NCBI RefSeq assembly: GCF_042660205.1
Contig: NZ_JBHSTQ010000001.1
Location: 1-64,000 of the forward strand
Direction: 5' to 3'
DNA from: Sporolactobacillus kofuensis
GTDB taxonomy: Bacteria > Bacillota > Bacilli > Bacillales > Sporolactobacillaceae
DNA length: 64,000 nucleotides
The translations under genes and the position numbers were made by a program. Positions 1 to 7,623 of this stretch are shown piece after piece. How positions within the stretch are numbered: the first letter of the stretch is position 1; every line of letters begins with the position of its first letter. The notes below the pieces were generated by a model that was not told the DNA's origin, did not search any database, and was given only the letters and a program-made list of their open reading frames with translations.

Positions 1-66
1 TTTCCACCTTTCGAATCCTCCAGACAAATCATGTTGAAAAACTATCATAACTTATCTGGATTACTA

Positions 67-120
67 TTTAGCGAAAAGTGTTCATTTCTATTTAGCAGAA
101 TCTGTTGATTTTAGTTTAGC
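67..120 (+). repeat. Three TTTAGC motifs at exact 24-bp spacing
   Basis: TTTAGC occurs at 67-72, 91-96 and 115-120, a perfect 24-bp period, with related flanks (TGTTCATTTCTA and TGTTGATTTTAG precede the second and third copies). Short tandem repeats like this are found at the ends of IS21-family elements, so this may be the terminus of another insertion sequence abutting the transposase remnant. The family assignment is inference; only the periodicity is seen directly. Confidence 0.45.
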
Positions 121-124
121 AGTT

Positions 125-1060
125 ACATTTGGCTGTTCCCACCAGACCGTACTGAACGAACTGCGTCGGGGGACAACCACCCAGATCGGCGCCAATCATC
201 AACGCTTTCAGGCTTACTTTCCAGAAACCGGGCAGGCCGTCTATGAACGCAACCGAAGTCATTACGGGCGCCGATTCAAACTGGCGGCTGCTTCGAATTT
301 CATCGCCTATGCCGAGAAGAAGATCCTGTCACAAGACAAATGGTCTCCAGATGCGGTCTGTGGCGCAGCCGAAAAGGATCCGAAGTGGAAAAGGAAGAAC
401 AGAGTTTGTACCCGGACCCTGTATCACTACATTGATCTTGGCCTTCTGAAGGTGAAGAACCTGGATCTACCCAACAAGCTCCGTTACCGTTCCAAAAAAT
501 CCGGACATCGCCCCAACATCAAGCATCTGTGAGACAGTATTGACAACCGGCCTGCAGCGGTTCAGAAGCGAAAGCAGTTCGGGCACTGGGAGATTGATAC
601 CTCGGTCGGTAAAAAATCCGGTGAGGACGATGTGCTCCTGACCCTGGTGGAACGCAAGACCCGTGACACGATCTCCCAAAAGATTGACGGCAAAGATCCA
701 GATTCAGTAGACTATGCCATCAAGCGGTTGATCGATCAATTTGGTTCGTTGTTCGGTCGCGTATTCAAAACGATCACGGCCGACAATGGCAGCGAATTTT
801 CAGGCTTGGTGAACAGCCTGAAAGAACAGAACACGCACGTCTATTACACGCATCCGTATGCCGCCTGGGAACGTCCGACGAATGAGCGCAACAACGGGAT
901 GATCCGTCGATTCATTCCGAAAGGCCGGCCGATTGAAAATTACTCTCGGACGTTCATTCACCAAATGATTCAAGCCATTGACCATCTCCCTAGGAAAATC
1001 CTAAACTACCGGACCCCTGCTGAAGTGTTCAAAATGGAATTACAGAAACTGGCGCAGTGA
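125..1060 (+). pseudogene. IS30-family transposase, truncated and interrupted by a stop
   Basis: One reading frame runs from about 125 to 1060 with a single in-frame TGA at 530-532. The first part reads as an IS30-type DNA-binding region (GCSHQTVLNELRRG, then an RRF segment), the second as the DDE catalytic domain: HWEIDT near 585-602 (first Asp), TADNGSEF near 778-800 (second Asp), and the NERNNGMIRRFIPKG block with the catalytic Glu near 880-925. The N-terminal helix-turn-helix start is missing, no start codon with a ribosome site exists, and the codon at 530 was probably CGA (Arg). The region is richer in G+C than the flanking DNA, consistent with an acquired element. It is almost certainly inactive. 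The family assignment is firm from the catalytic motifs. Confidence 0.85.
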
Positions 1061-1066
1061 GTTGCC

Positions 1067-1100
1067 GTTTGTTCCTGCCGCCTAGGCGGTAGGAACAAAC
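1067..1100. terminator. Hairpin just after the IS30 transposase remnant
   Basis: GTTTGTTCCTGCCGCC pairs with GGCGGTAGGAACAAAC around the centre CTAG with one mismatch. It lies 7 bp after the transposase stop codon. There is no T-run, so it is either a transposase-end structure or a weak terminator. Confidence 0.45.
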
Positions 1101-1620
1101 CCAGTGGTATCGCTGGATGTCCAGATGGCTAATTTATTATTGCAATCTAGCAAAATGAATAATTAACTATGTCTTTACGATAAGGAAATGGCGTTTTTAT
1201 GTCAGAGATTGGGCAACTTGTGATTGCAGAGAAGGCGTAATCTATTTATGAGGCCGGAAGAAATCATGGGCAATTTAAAATCTAACAAGCAGGAAGAGTG
1301 GTATTTATGGACGAACGGGTACTGACATGAATGCCGCAAATTGAATTCGAGGTTGCTGAACCATCTGATAATTTTGGTGCCCAGACAATCAGCCTATTTT
1401 CACACCGACTCCTTTACTGGCTGGTAATCAATTTATATTCTCTATGGCGCACACAGTGTAAAGGAATTGAATTAAGATAACAGAAATGAGAGCCTTTGTT
1501 CTGGGACAAAGAGGAATCAGCCGTATCAGAACAATTCAATAGAATCTCAACCATGATTATTTAGCATATACAGGCTTTCAATTTTGTGGTGGACTTTATA
1601 ACTAGACAACCGAACACCGC
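1101..1620. other. Decayed non-coding stretch beside the IS remnant
   Basis: About 520 bp with stops in all frames and no ribosome-site plus start combination. Short peptide-like fragments are visible in different frames around 1290-1480, as expected of a degraded gene or transposase, but no family can be named. I see no intact gene, RNA or regulatory site here. Confidence 0.4.
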
Positions 1621-1812
1621 ATGATTTATGCTTTTCAAGCTGTAGAGAGTTTGATCAACATCATGCCAATTTCTTTGGGAATTAGCATGACAACCAGCTT
1701 CGCATTTACTTCAGGAACTATTCAAGAGCATATATTTAATGGTGTTGCTATAGGCCTTGCAGCCAGAGGTCTATTTGATGTGAAAAAACACCTGCAAAAA
1801 AACAAAACCTGA
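1621..1812 (+). CDS. Small hydrophobic ORF, possibly a gene remnant
   Basis: A 63-residue frame with two hydrophobic stretches (SLINIMPISLGISM and IFNGVAIGLAARGLF) and a lysine-rich tail. No ribosome-binding site precedes the ATG, and the upstream frame is closed by a TAG at 1603-1605. The immediately following hairpin terminator suggests this was the 3' end of a real gene, perhaps a small membrane protein now truncated by the neighbouring mobile-element debris. I do not recognise the family. Confidence 0.2.
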   Translation: MIYAFQAVESLINIMPISLGISMTTSFAFTSGTIQEHIFNGVAIGLAARGLFDVKKHLQKNKT

Positions 1813-1839
1813 TATAAAATGATCAGGTTTTGTTTTTTT
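1803..1839. terminator. Bidirectional terminator between ORF 1621 and pbpA
   Basis: AAACCTGAT and ATCAGGTTT form a stem around ATAAAATG, flanked by an A-run on the left and a T-run on the right. It can serve both the plus-strand ORF and the minus-strand pbpA. Confidence 0.7.
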
Positions 1840-1918
1840 ATTGCTATTAATTTTGCTTTGAAAAATGTAAATAGTTGAATTCACTCTGTCAAATGTATAT
1901 TTTACTAAAAGATCATCA

Positions 1919-3988
1919 TTAATTTCCCTGGCTCGTGTAATGATACAATTTATCGTATTCCTTATACATTTCAAGAGCAATTTGCTGGTTTTGATGTCCT
2001 ATCCGTACTCTTGGAACGACAACGGATATCGCAACTTGAGGATTATCATACGGCGCATAGGAAACTAAAGTTTCATTGTAAAGACCTAAGTCATTTTCAT
2101 CAATCTGTGCTGTACCAGTTTTGGCCGCTACTTTATATTTTTGTCCACTGGTATAGAAAACACTACCGGTTCCGTTTGCCCCATGAGTAACCAGATACAA
2201 TCCATGCTGTACTCTCGCCAAATCATGCTTATTATTGTTTATTGTATTCAATACCTTAGGCTCAAAAGAATACACTGTCGCGCCAAGTTTATTTGGATCC
2301 GATCCTGTTGCATGGACGGATTCAAGGAGATGCGGCTGCATTCTGTATCCTCCGTTTGCAATGGTTGAAATATATTGAACCATTTCAAGCGGTGTGTAAG
2401 TGTCAAACTGACCAATCGCAAACTGGTGGATCAAACCAGACTCAGCAGGCATTCCACCGTTATATCCCGTTCCTTCGGTAGGAAGATCGATACCTGTCTT
2501 GACGCCAAGTCCAAATTGGCTATAGCCGTTTCTTAAGTGATTTATTGCATTAATAAATCTCTGATTCGTAACGTAAGGAGTCGTTGCTATATATTTTCCT
2601 CCTGCTGGAGTTAAGATGACGCCGGCCATATTAGAAACAATTTTCGCCATAAACACGTTTGAAGAAAATTGAAGAGCCGTCTCCGGGGTTAATTCACCCA
2701 ATCCGCCTTGTTCCCATGACTTAAACAGTTTTTTTGTACCTTTGTAATTAATTTCCATATCTCTAAAGTGTTGAGGAACTGCATGATATTGAAAGCCGAT
2801 TAATTCTGTCGCGCCTTTAACTGCCGAACCCATTTCAAATTGTGAGGTAATGGCATCGCTTGATACATCCTGAAACTTGCCATTGACATACTTCTCACCG
2901 CCGATGGCTAGAATCGCACCCGTTTTTGGATTCATCATCACTGCATAGGCGCTGTTATTTTGACCATTTCCTGGCATTGCTCTTGCGGATAAAATATTAG
3001 ATTTAAGCACCTGATCCAATTTGTTCTGCAACCGAACATCAATCGTCAGCTGCAGATCATCTCCTCGTTCACCCTCTTTTACCGTTGGATTACCCACGGG
3101 GAGGCCTTTCTTCGTTTCATAAGTCAAAGTCATCGGTACACCGCGCAAATAAGATTCATACTGATCTTCGAGATAGCTGATACCAACATCGGTGTTTCGG
3201 CTATAACCTTGCGCTAAATACGTATTAATCTTATCTTCTGGAATAGGTCCCATTTTTCCAACATAGAAAGGTTTATTCTTGATATAAGTTCGTGATGAAA
3301 CGTCTGCAGTTTGAATGGCACCACCAAAATCACTCAGATGATCCACGACATTAATATATTCCTTATCATCGACATGCAAGCCTCGCTTAATGATATAGGG
3401 ACTTAGATTCGATGCTTGATTGAATTCATGTTGAATAGCCATGATCTGAATGTCTTTTGCGGAATAGCCTTTCAGTGCGGACTTAGGGACTCTGGATAAG
3501 AGTAACTGATATGCTTTATTTTGTGATTTTGCATATTCTTTCTGTTCCGCTGGCGAAAGATATTTATTATAAGCTTGACTCAATTTATCGAATTTCGTCA
3601 AAATATAATATTCTCTCTTATCGCGATTTGAAATCTTATCAATTGTTTTATTATCTACTGTAATATAGTTTGATAATTTCTGTGCGAGTCGGATGCTCTT
3701 TTGCGCACTGATTCCGGCATTTCGAATATAAACAATAGCCAGCTCTGCTTTGTTGTCCGCAAGCGTGACACCATTTGTATCGACTATTTTCCCACGTGCG
3801 GATTCAATTCGCGCGGATTGATAATGATCTGCATTCACCGCATTTTTATAGTGTTCTCCATTGACAATTTGGACATAACCAAGCCTTAAAATCAAGCCGG
3901 CAAATGCCAAAAAAACAACGAGAAATAAAATATTGAGCCTCAGTGGCAGATTATTCTTTTTCCCTTTGTTAACCGTTTCTTTTGCCAC
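1919..3988 (-). CDS. pbpA: Class B penicillin-binding protein (PBP2A/PbpH type transpeptidase)
   Basis: A DD-transpeptidase that crosslinks peptidoglycan at the outer face of the membrane, probably in the elongation machinery. The protein has a basic N-terminus and one membrane anchor (residues ~18-40, LNILFLVVFLAFAGLIL), then a PBP dimer domain and a transpeptidase domain with the three active-site motifs: SAVK (Ser ~387), SSN, and KTGT (Lys ~623). The length of 689 residues is normal for the family. I chose the GTG at 3988 because GGGAGGGG lies 5 bp upstream; an in-frame ATG at 4015 has no such site. The N-terminal LPLRLNILFL block resembles B. subtilis PbpA, and its position near yqfZ and ispG matches the B. 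subtilis pbpA (yqgF) neighbourhood. PbpH is the alternative name. Confidence 0.9.
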   Translation of the reverse strand: MAKETVNKGKKNNLPLRLNILFLVVFLAFAGLILRLGYVQIVNGEHYKNAVNADHYQSARIESARGKIVDTNGVTLADNKAELAIVYIRNAGISAQKSIRLAQKLSNYITVDNKTIDKISNRDKREYYILTKFDKLSQAYNKYLSPAEQKEYAKSQNKAYQLLLSRVPKSALKGYSAKDIQIMAIQHEFNQASNLSPYIIKRGLHVDDKEYINVVDHLSDFGGAIQTADVSSRTYIKNKPFYVGKMGPIPEDKINTYLAQGYSRNTDVGISYLEDQYESYLRGVPMTLTYETKKGLPVGNPTVKEGERGDDLQLTIDVRLQNKLDQVLKSNILSARAMPGNGQNNSAYAVMMNPKTGAILAIGGEKYVNGKFQDVSSDAITSQFEMGSAVKGATELIGFQYHAVPQHFRDMEINYKGTKKLFKSWEQGGLGELTPETALQFSSNVFMAKIVSNMAGVILTPAGGKYIATTPYVTNQRFINAINHLRNGYSQFGLGVKTGIDLPTEGTGYNGGMPAESGLIHQFAIGQFDTYTPLEMVQYISTIANGGYRMQPHLLESVHATGSDPNKLGATVYSFEPKVLNTINNNKHDLARVQHGLYLVTHGANGTGSVFYTSGQKYKVAAKTGTAQIDENDLGLYNETLVSYAPYDNPQVAISVVVPRVRIGHQNQQIALEMYKEYDKLYHYTSQGN

Positions 3989-4217
3989 TATTTCCCCTCC
4001 CAGGCTGAAAAGCACCTTCTACTTTTTGGCCAAATGATTCATCACATCTGAATAAATTAATCTACCTATATATATTCGCAAATATTTATGGTTTCTGAGA
4101 TAATCGATCAATCTTTATTGTAAGAATACAGGACACTTTTTGTTGAAATCTAATCTTTATTTTACGTTCACTCATTTCTTCTGTCAAAAACATATGTCAA
4201 GCATTTCTGGGTATGGG

Positions 4218-4331
4218 GCTTCGGTGCTCGCTTGCCGCAAGCGATCCGTGAGCCTCCTTATACATGCGGTTAATCTGCGGGGTCTCACTTGGCTCGCGAT
4301 CATCAGAACGATTTCGCAGGCGTCTCGCACC
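4218..4331 (-). repeat. Dispersed intergenic repeat, copy A (long form)
   Basis: On the minus strand it begins with GGTGCGAGACGCCTGCG, has a central GTGAGACCCCGCAG, then GGAGGCTCACGGATCGC and ends GCAAGCGAGCACC. The same ordered blocks recur at 12418-12528 and, more diverged, at 30311-30418. GTGAGACC/GGAGGCTCAC and GCTTGC/GCAAGC are self-complementary, so the element should fold. It lies between pbpA and the tRNA terminator and contains no credible gene. Confidence 0.75.
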
Positions 4332-4391
4332 ACAAACCCTTTCCTCCGAGAAACATTTTACACAGACTCTATGAATCATAAATACCTAGAA

Positions 4392-4440
4392 AAAATAAAA
4401 ACACCCGGAAATGCTGTCAATGAGCGATTTCCGAGTGTTT
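4392..4440 (-). terminator. Terminator of the tRNA cluster
   Basis: On the minus strand AACACTCGGAAAT pairs with ATTTCCGGGTGTT and is followed by TTTATTTTT. It starts about 27 bp after the last tRNA (Ser). Confidence 0.8.
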
Positions 4441-4466
4441 GTAAGGTAATACTTATGTATAACCAA

Positions 4467-4556
4467 CGGAGGAAGAGGGATTCGAACCCCCGCGAGCCGT
4501 GAAGCCCCTGTCGGTTTTCAAGACCGATCCCTTCAGCCAAACTTGGGTATTCCTCC
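4467..4556 (-). tRNA. tRNA-Ser(TGA)
   Basis: A 90-nt class II tRNA with long variable arm. The acceptor stem is GGAGGAA/TTCCTCC with discriminator G; the anticodon loop CTTGAAA carries TGA, and the T-loop is TTCGAAT. CCA is not encoded. It is the last gene of the five-tRNA cluster. Confidence 0.93.
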
Positions 4557-4564
4557 ATATTAAG

Positions 4565-4641
4565 TGGTGGACCCTGTAGGACTCGAACCTACAACCGGAC
4601 GGTTATGAGCCGTCAGCTCTAACCAATTGAGCTAAGGGTCC
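4565..4641 (-). tRNA. tRNA with CAT anticodon, probably tRNA-Ile2
   Basis: Acceptor stem GGACCCT/AGGGTCC, discriminator A, encoded CCA. The anticodon loop CTCATAA contains CAT. Its body (CCCTTAGCTCA, GGCTCATAACC) resembles the lysidine-modified tRNA-Ile2 rather than the elongator Met tRNA, which is separately present at 4748-4821. If so, the tilS product would convert C34 so that it reads AUA. The amino-acid assignment is inference. Confidence 0.8.
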
Positions 4642-4643
4642 AC

Positions 4644-4718
4644 GGGCGGTTAATGGGGATCGAACCCACGCATGCCGGAACCACAATCCGGTGTGTTAAC
4701 CACTTCACCATAACCGCC
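4644..4718 (-). tRNA. tRNA-His(GTG)
   Basis: Acceptor stem GGCGGTT/AACCGCC with the histidine-specific discriminator C; anticodon loop TTGTGGT carries GTG. CCA is not encoded. Confidence 0.93.
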
Positions 4719-4747
4719 ATGGGTAGTGATGTAAATAAGAAAAAAAA

Positions 4748-4821
4748 TAGCGGCGGGGGGGATCGAACCCTCGACCTCACGGGTATGAACCGTACGCTCT
4801 AGCCAGCTGAGCTACACCGCC
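4748..4821 (-). tRNA. Elongator tRNA-Met(CAT)
   Basis: Body GGCGGTGTAGCTCAGCTGG and anticodon loop TTCATAC are those of the Bacillus elongator tRNA-Met. The acceptor stem closes with G1-U72 and has discriminator A. CCA is not encoded. The T-stem contains one A-C mismatch (GAGGG/CCCCC). Confidence 0.88.
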
Positions 4822-4822
4822 A

Positions 4823-4897
4823 TGGCTCCACAGGTAGGATTCGAACCTACGACCGATCGGTTAACAGCCGATTGCTCTACCACTGAGCTACTGTGGA
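4823..4897 (-). tRNA. tRNA-Asn(GTT)
   Basis: Acceptor stem TCCACAG/CTGTGGA, discriminator G, encoded CCA. The anticodon loop CTGTTAA carries GTT. It is the first gene of the cluster, about 100 bp downstream of the promoter at 4999-5027. Confidence 0.93.
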
Positions 4898-4998
4898 ATA
4901 AATTCAGAACATGAATTAATTTATCATAAGCACCAGAGCTTGTCAACATAATTTTTTTAAGCTTCAAAGCTTTAATGCCTGTCTCAACGACAAGAAAT

Positions 4999-5027
4999 AA
5001 TATACCATATCTGGTTGTTAATGACAA
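4999..5027 (-). promoter_or_regulatory. Sigma-A-type promoter for the tRNA cluster
   Basis: On the minus strand TTGTCA, a 17-bp spacer, then TATATT. It faces tRNA-Asn with no gene between. The match is good for both hexamers and the spacing is optimal. Confidence 0.65.
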
Positions 5028-5058
5028 TACTTTTTTTTAGAATCATTTAGTTTTTATT

Positions 5059-5700
5059 TTATTCAGCTTCCTCATTCAATTGGGTAACGAAGATCTTAGT
5101 CCCATCAACCGAGATCACTTTTACATGAGTATCCTTTTCTAGATAAAGGCCATCTGTGAGCGCGCTATAATTCTTGCCTTCAATCTTCACTGTTCCGACC
5201 GGATGAAATGGTGTCACGGTTCTCCCAGATTTTCCTATGAGTTCATGATAATCACTATTCATTGAGTTATATCCTTTTTCATCAGATAACCGATCATGCA
5301 GCATTAGCTTATCAAGATAATCCCTGGTCGGCAATATCTTTCTGAAAAATAACGAAAAACAAGAACCAATGACAAACGCTATGCCAACCAGCATACCGTA
5401 GAGCAGAGATGGTGTCGGCAATGCACACCCAAGAATCATAAGAACAAAACCAAAGACGCCAATGATTCCTGTAGTAAAGAGTTTACCGTCAACAATGATG
5501 AGGAGCAAACCGCCTACAAGTAAAAAGAATATCCAGGGTGATGCTTGATCCGTTAAAAAGTGTAAGAAATAATAAATGAACAATCCGCTTCCCGTTAAGG
5601 CAAGCAGTCCTCTTGCTTTCACAAGTAGTTCCGCAAACAGAAAGCAAGACGCGAGCAAAATGACAAAAAATCCACCGGCAGGGTAAGATAATAGTTCCAT
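5059..5700 (-). CDS. NfeD-family membrane protein
   Basis: A 213-residue protein with about four to five membrane helices in the first 120 residues (starting GGFFVILLASCFLFAELL) and a C-terminal soluble OB-fold-like domain of about 75 residues (SGRTVTPFHPVGTVKIEGKNY), the NfeD1b arrangement. It lacks the N-terminal ClpP-like serine protease of long NfeD proteins. NfeD proteins usually partner flotillins at the membrane; here floA is 25 kb away, and the floA operon has no yqeZ-type gene, so this may be its displaced partner (inference). The start at 5700 follows GGAGGAGG; an upstream in-frame ATG at 5718 overlaps that site. Confidence 0.85.
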   Translation of the reverse strand: MELLSYPAGGFFVILLASCFLFAELLVKARGLLALTGSGLFIYYFLHFLTDQASPWIFFLLVGGLLLIIVDGKLFTTGIIGVFGFVLMILGCALPTPSLLYGMLVGIAFVIGSCFSLFFRKILPTRDYLDKLMLHDRLSDEKGYNSMNSDYHELIGKSGRTVTPFHPVGTVKIEGKNYSALTDGLYLEKDTHVKVISVDGTKIFVTQLNEEAE

Positions 5701-5953
5701 GATGTTCCTCCTCCACATCCCTTAAATACCTTATCTATCTATATATGCTTCATTTTTTCTTTGAGCTACTCTTCGGCTATTCGAAACCTATTCTTATAGA
5801 TAATTAAAACATACACATGCCGGTAGGAAAAGTTTCTTTTATAAATTGTATTTTTTATTAGAAAAATAGGCATATTATGAGTTACTCCTGCATATAGATG
5901 AAAATAAGGCGATCTTTGATCAGAATAATAGGCTCTTGATTGGAGAAGATGGC

Positions 5954-6298
5954 ATGAAGAAGCGATTTTTTACCATTATTTTCATCCTGGCATGTTGGAC
6001 AAGCTACGTGGATCTCACTTCCGGATCTTTGCCAACCGGACAAGCTGCACAAACCACAGCGCAAATTTCAGAAAAAGCTACAGTAGCTTATCAACGGATC
6101 ACTGTGTCCCCAGGAGATACGCTCCTTTCCATTACAGAACGAATCAATGAATCTGAACCCTCTATAGAAGAAATACTGAAAGATTTTGCGGTACTAAACC
6201 CTTCAGTGAATCCGAATCACCTGCAAATTGGTAAAACTTATGCGTTTCCAAGCTACAGTAAGGCTAACAACACTGGATCTACATCTGCCACCCCATGA
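5954..6298 (+). CDS. yqfZ: YqfZ-like secreted LysM-domain protein
   Basis: A 114-residue protein with a signal-peptide-like N-terminus (KKRFFTIIFILACW) followed by a single LysM-like domain: VSPGDTLLSITERI, then LNPSVNPNHLQIGKTYAFP. LysM binds peptidoglycan sugar chains, so the protein probably acts outside the membrane on the cell or spore wall. It lies directly upstream of ispG on the same strand, as yqfZ does in B. subtilis. The ATG at 5954 is chosen for its GGAG eight bases upstream and because it begins the basic signal sequence; the frame stays open to 5936. Confidence 0.75.
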   Translation: MKKRFFTIIFILACWTSYVDLTSGSLPTGQAAQTTAQISEKATVAYQRITVSPGDTLLSITERINESEPSIEEILKDFAVLNPSVNPNHLQIGKTYAFPSYSKANNTGSTSATP

Positions 6299-6434
6299 TC
6301 TTAATAGGTCTTTGGACTATGTAAAGTCTTTCATAGAAGTATTTATTCAGGCAGTGCTAGTGAATTCATGATATACTGACTTTAGCTGAAAGAGTCACAA
6401 ATCATTCACTTATGAATAAAGGAGCGAATCGCTC

Positions 6435-7544
6435 GTGTCTGAAATTACACACCGCACGAAAACGAGAAAAGTTAAAGTTGGCAACCTGACGATTGGCGGG
6501 TCCAACGAAGTCATCATACAAAGCATGACCACTACAAAAACACGGGATGTCGCAGCCACTGTTGCACAAATCAAGCGACTTGAAGAAGCAGGATGCCAAA
6601 TGGTTCGGGTTGCTTGCCCAACCATGGAAGATGCACTCGCGATCCCGGAAATTAAACGACAAATTACTATTCCGCTCGTTGTTGATATTCATTTTAATTA
6701 TAAATTAGCTTTGAAAGCCATTGAAGGCGGCGCCGATAAAATTCGTATCAACCCAGGAAATATCGGTAAGCAAGAAAATGTAGAAGCTGTTGTCCGCGCT
6801 GCGAAAGAAAAGCATATTCCAATTCGTATCGGTGTCAATGCCGGATCCTTGGAAAAACATATTCTTGATAAATACGGTTATCCGACCGCTGACGGTATGG
6901 TTGAAAGTGCGTTGCATCATATTAAAATTCTTGAAGATCTCGATTTTCACGATATTATCGTTTCCCTCAAAGCCTCCAATATTAAGCTAGCTACAGAAGC
7001 TTATGAAAAAGCAGCGCGAACATTCGACTATCCCCTGCATTTAGGGATCACCGAATCAGGCACGGTCTTTTCCGGAAGTATCAAGAGTGCAGCTGGGCTG
7101 GGCATACTACTTAATGAAGGTATTGGGAATACAATCCGAATTTCACTATCTGCAGATCCTGTTGAAGAAGTCAAGGTTTGCCGTGAATTGTTGAAAACAT
7201 TTGGTCTGACAAATGCAGCGACTCTTATTTCTTGCCCGACCTGTGGCCGAATCCAAATTGATTTGATTAAGATTGCTAATCAGGTTGAAGAGTACATTTC
7301 AAAGATTAATGCACCGATAAAGGTTTCCGTCCTTGGTTGTGCCGTAAATGGTCCTGGAGAAGCTCGGGAAGCAGATATCGGTATTGCCGGAGGCCGCGGT
7401 GAAGGTCTTCTCTTCCGTCATGGTGAAGTGATTCGTAAAGTGCCGGAAGATCGCATGGTTGAAGAATTGAAAATTGAGATCGACAAGATTGCCGCAGAAT
7501 ACTTTGAAAAAAAGAAAGCGGAACAAGATACAGTAAATAGTTAA
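6435..7544 (+). CDS. ispG: 4-hydroxy-3-methylbut-2-en-1-yl diphosphate synthase (flavodoxin) IspG
   Basis: The 4Fe-4S enzyme that converts methylerythritol cyclodiphosphate to HMBPP in the MEP isoprenoid pathway, supplying undecaprenol and menaquinone precursors. The protein opens with KVGNLTIGG and QSMTTTKTRD; the iron-sulfur ligands lie in SCPTCGR (~residues 265-271) and LGCAVNGPGEA (~300). The 369-residue length is that of the short bacterial form. The start is GTG at 6435 with AAAGGAG ten bases upstream. The next pathway enzyme, IspH, is encoded at 14421-15386. A strong terminator follows. Confidence 0.97.
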   Translation: MSEITHRTKTRKVKVGNLTIGGSNEVIIQSMTTTKTRDVAATVAQIKRLEEAGCQMVRVACPTMEDALAIPEIKRQITIPLVVDIHFNYKLALKAIEGGADKIRINPGNIGKQENVEAVVRAAKEKHIPIRIGVNAGSLEKHILDKYGYPTADGMVESALHHIKILEDLDFHDIIVSLKASNIKLATEAYEKAARTFDYPLHLGITESGTVFSGSIKSAAGLGILLNEGIGNTIRISLSADPVEEVKVCRELLKTFGLTNAATLISCPTCGRIQIDLIKIANQVEEYISKINAPIKVSVLGCAVNGPGEAREADIGIAGGRGEGLLFRHGEVIRKVPEDRMVEELKIEIDKIAAEYFEKKKAEQDTVNS

Positions 7545-7572
7545 CCAAAACTGCAACGATAACAATGTAATA

Positions 7573-7612
7573 CAAAAAGCAAGCCTCATTTTTTTGAGGC
7601 TTGCTTTTTGGT
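7573..7612. terminator. Bidirectional terminator between ispG and the glycosyltransferase
   Basis: AAAAAGCAAGCCTCA pairs perfectly with TGAGGCTTGCTTTTT around a T-rich loop. The A-run on one side and T-run on the other serve both convergent genes. Confidence 0.9.
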
Positions 7613-7623
7613 GTTCAATATCT

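Noticed and set aside
1230..1480. IS66-like transposase fragments
   Set aside because: Short peptides in different frames hinted at a transposase, but no catalytic motif or continuous frame could be identified.
4140..4502. 120-codon plus-strand frame
   Set aside because: It runs through repeat copy A, the tRNA terminator and into tRNA-Ser on the other strand, has no ribosome site, and is an open frame by chance.
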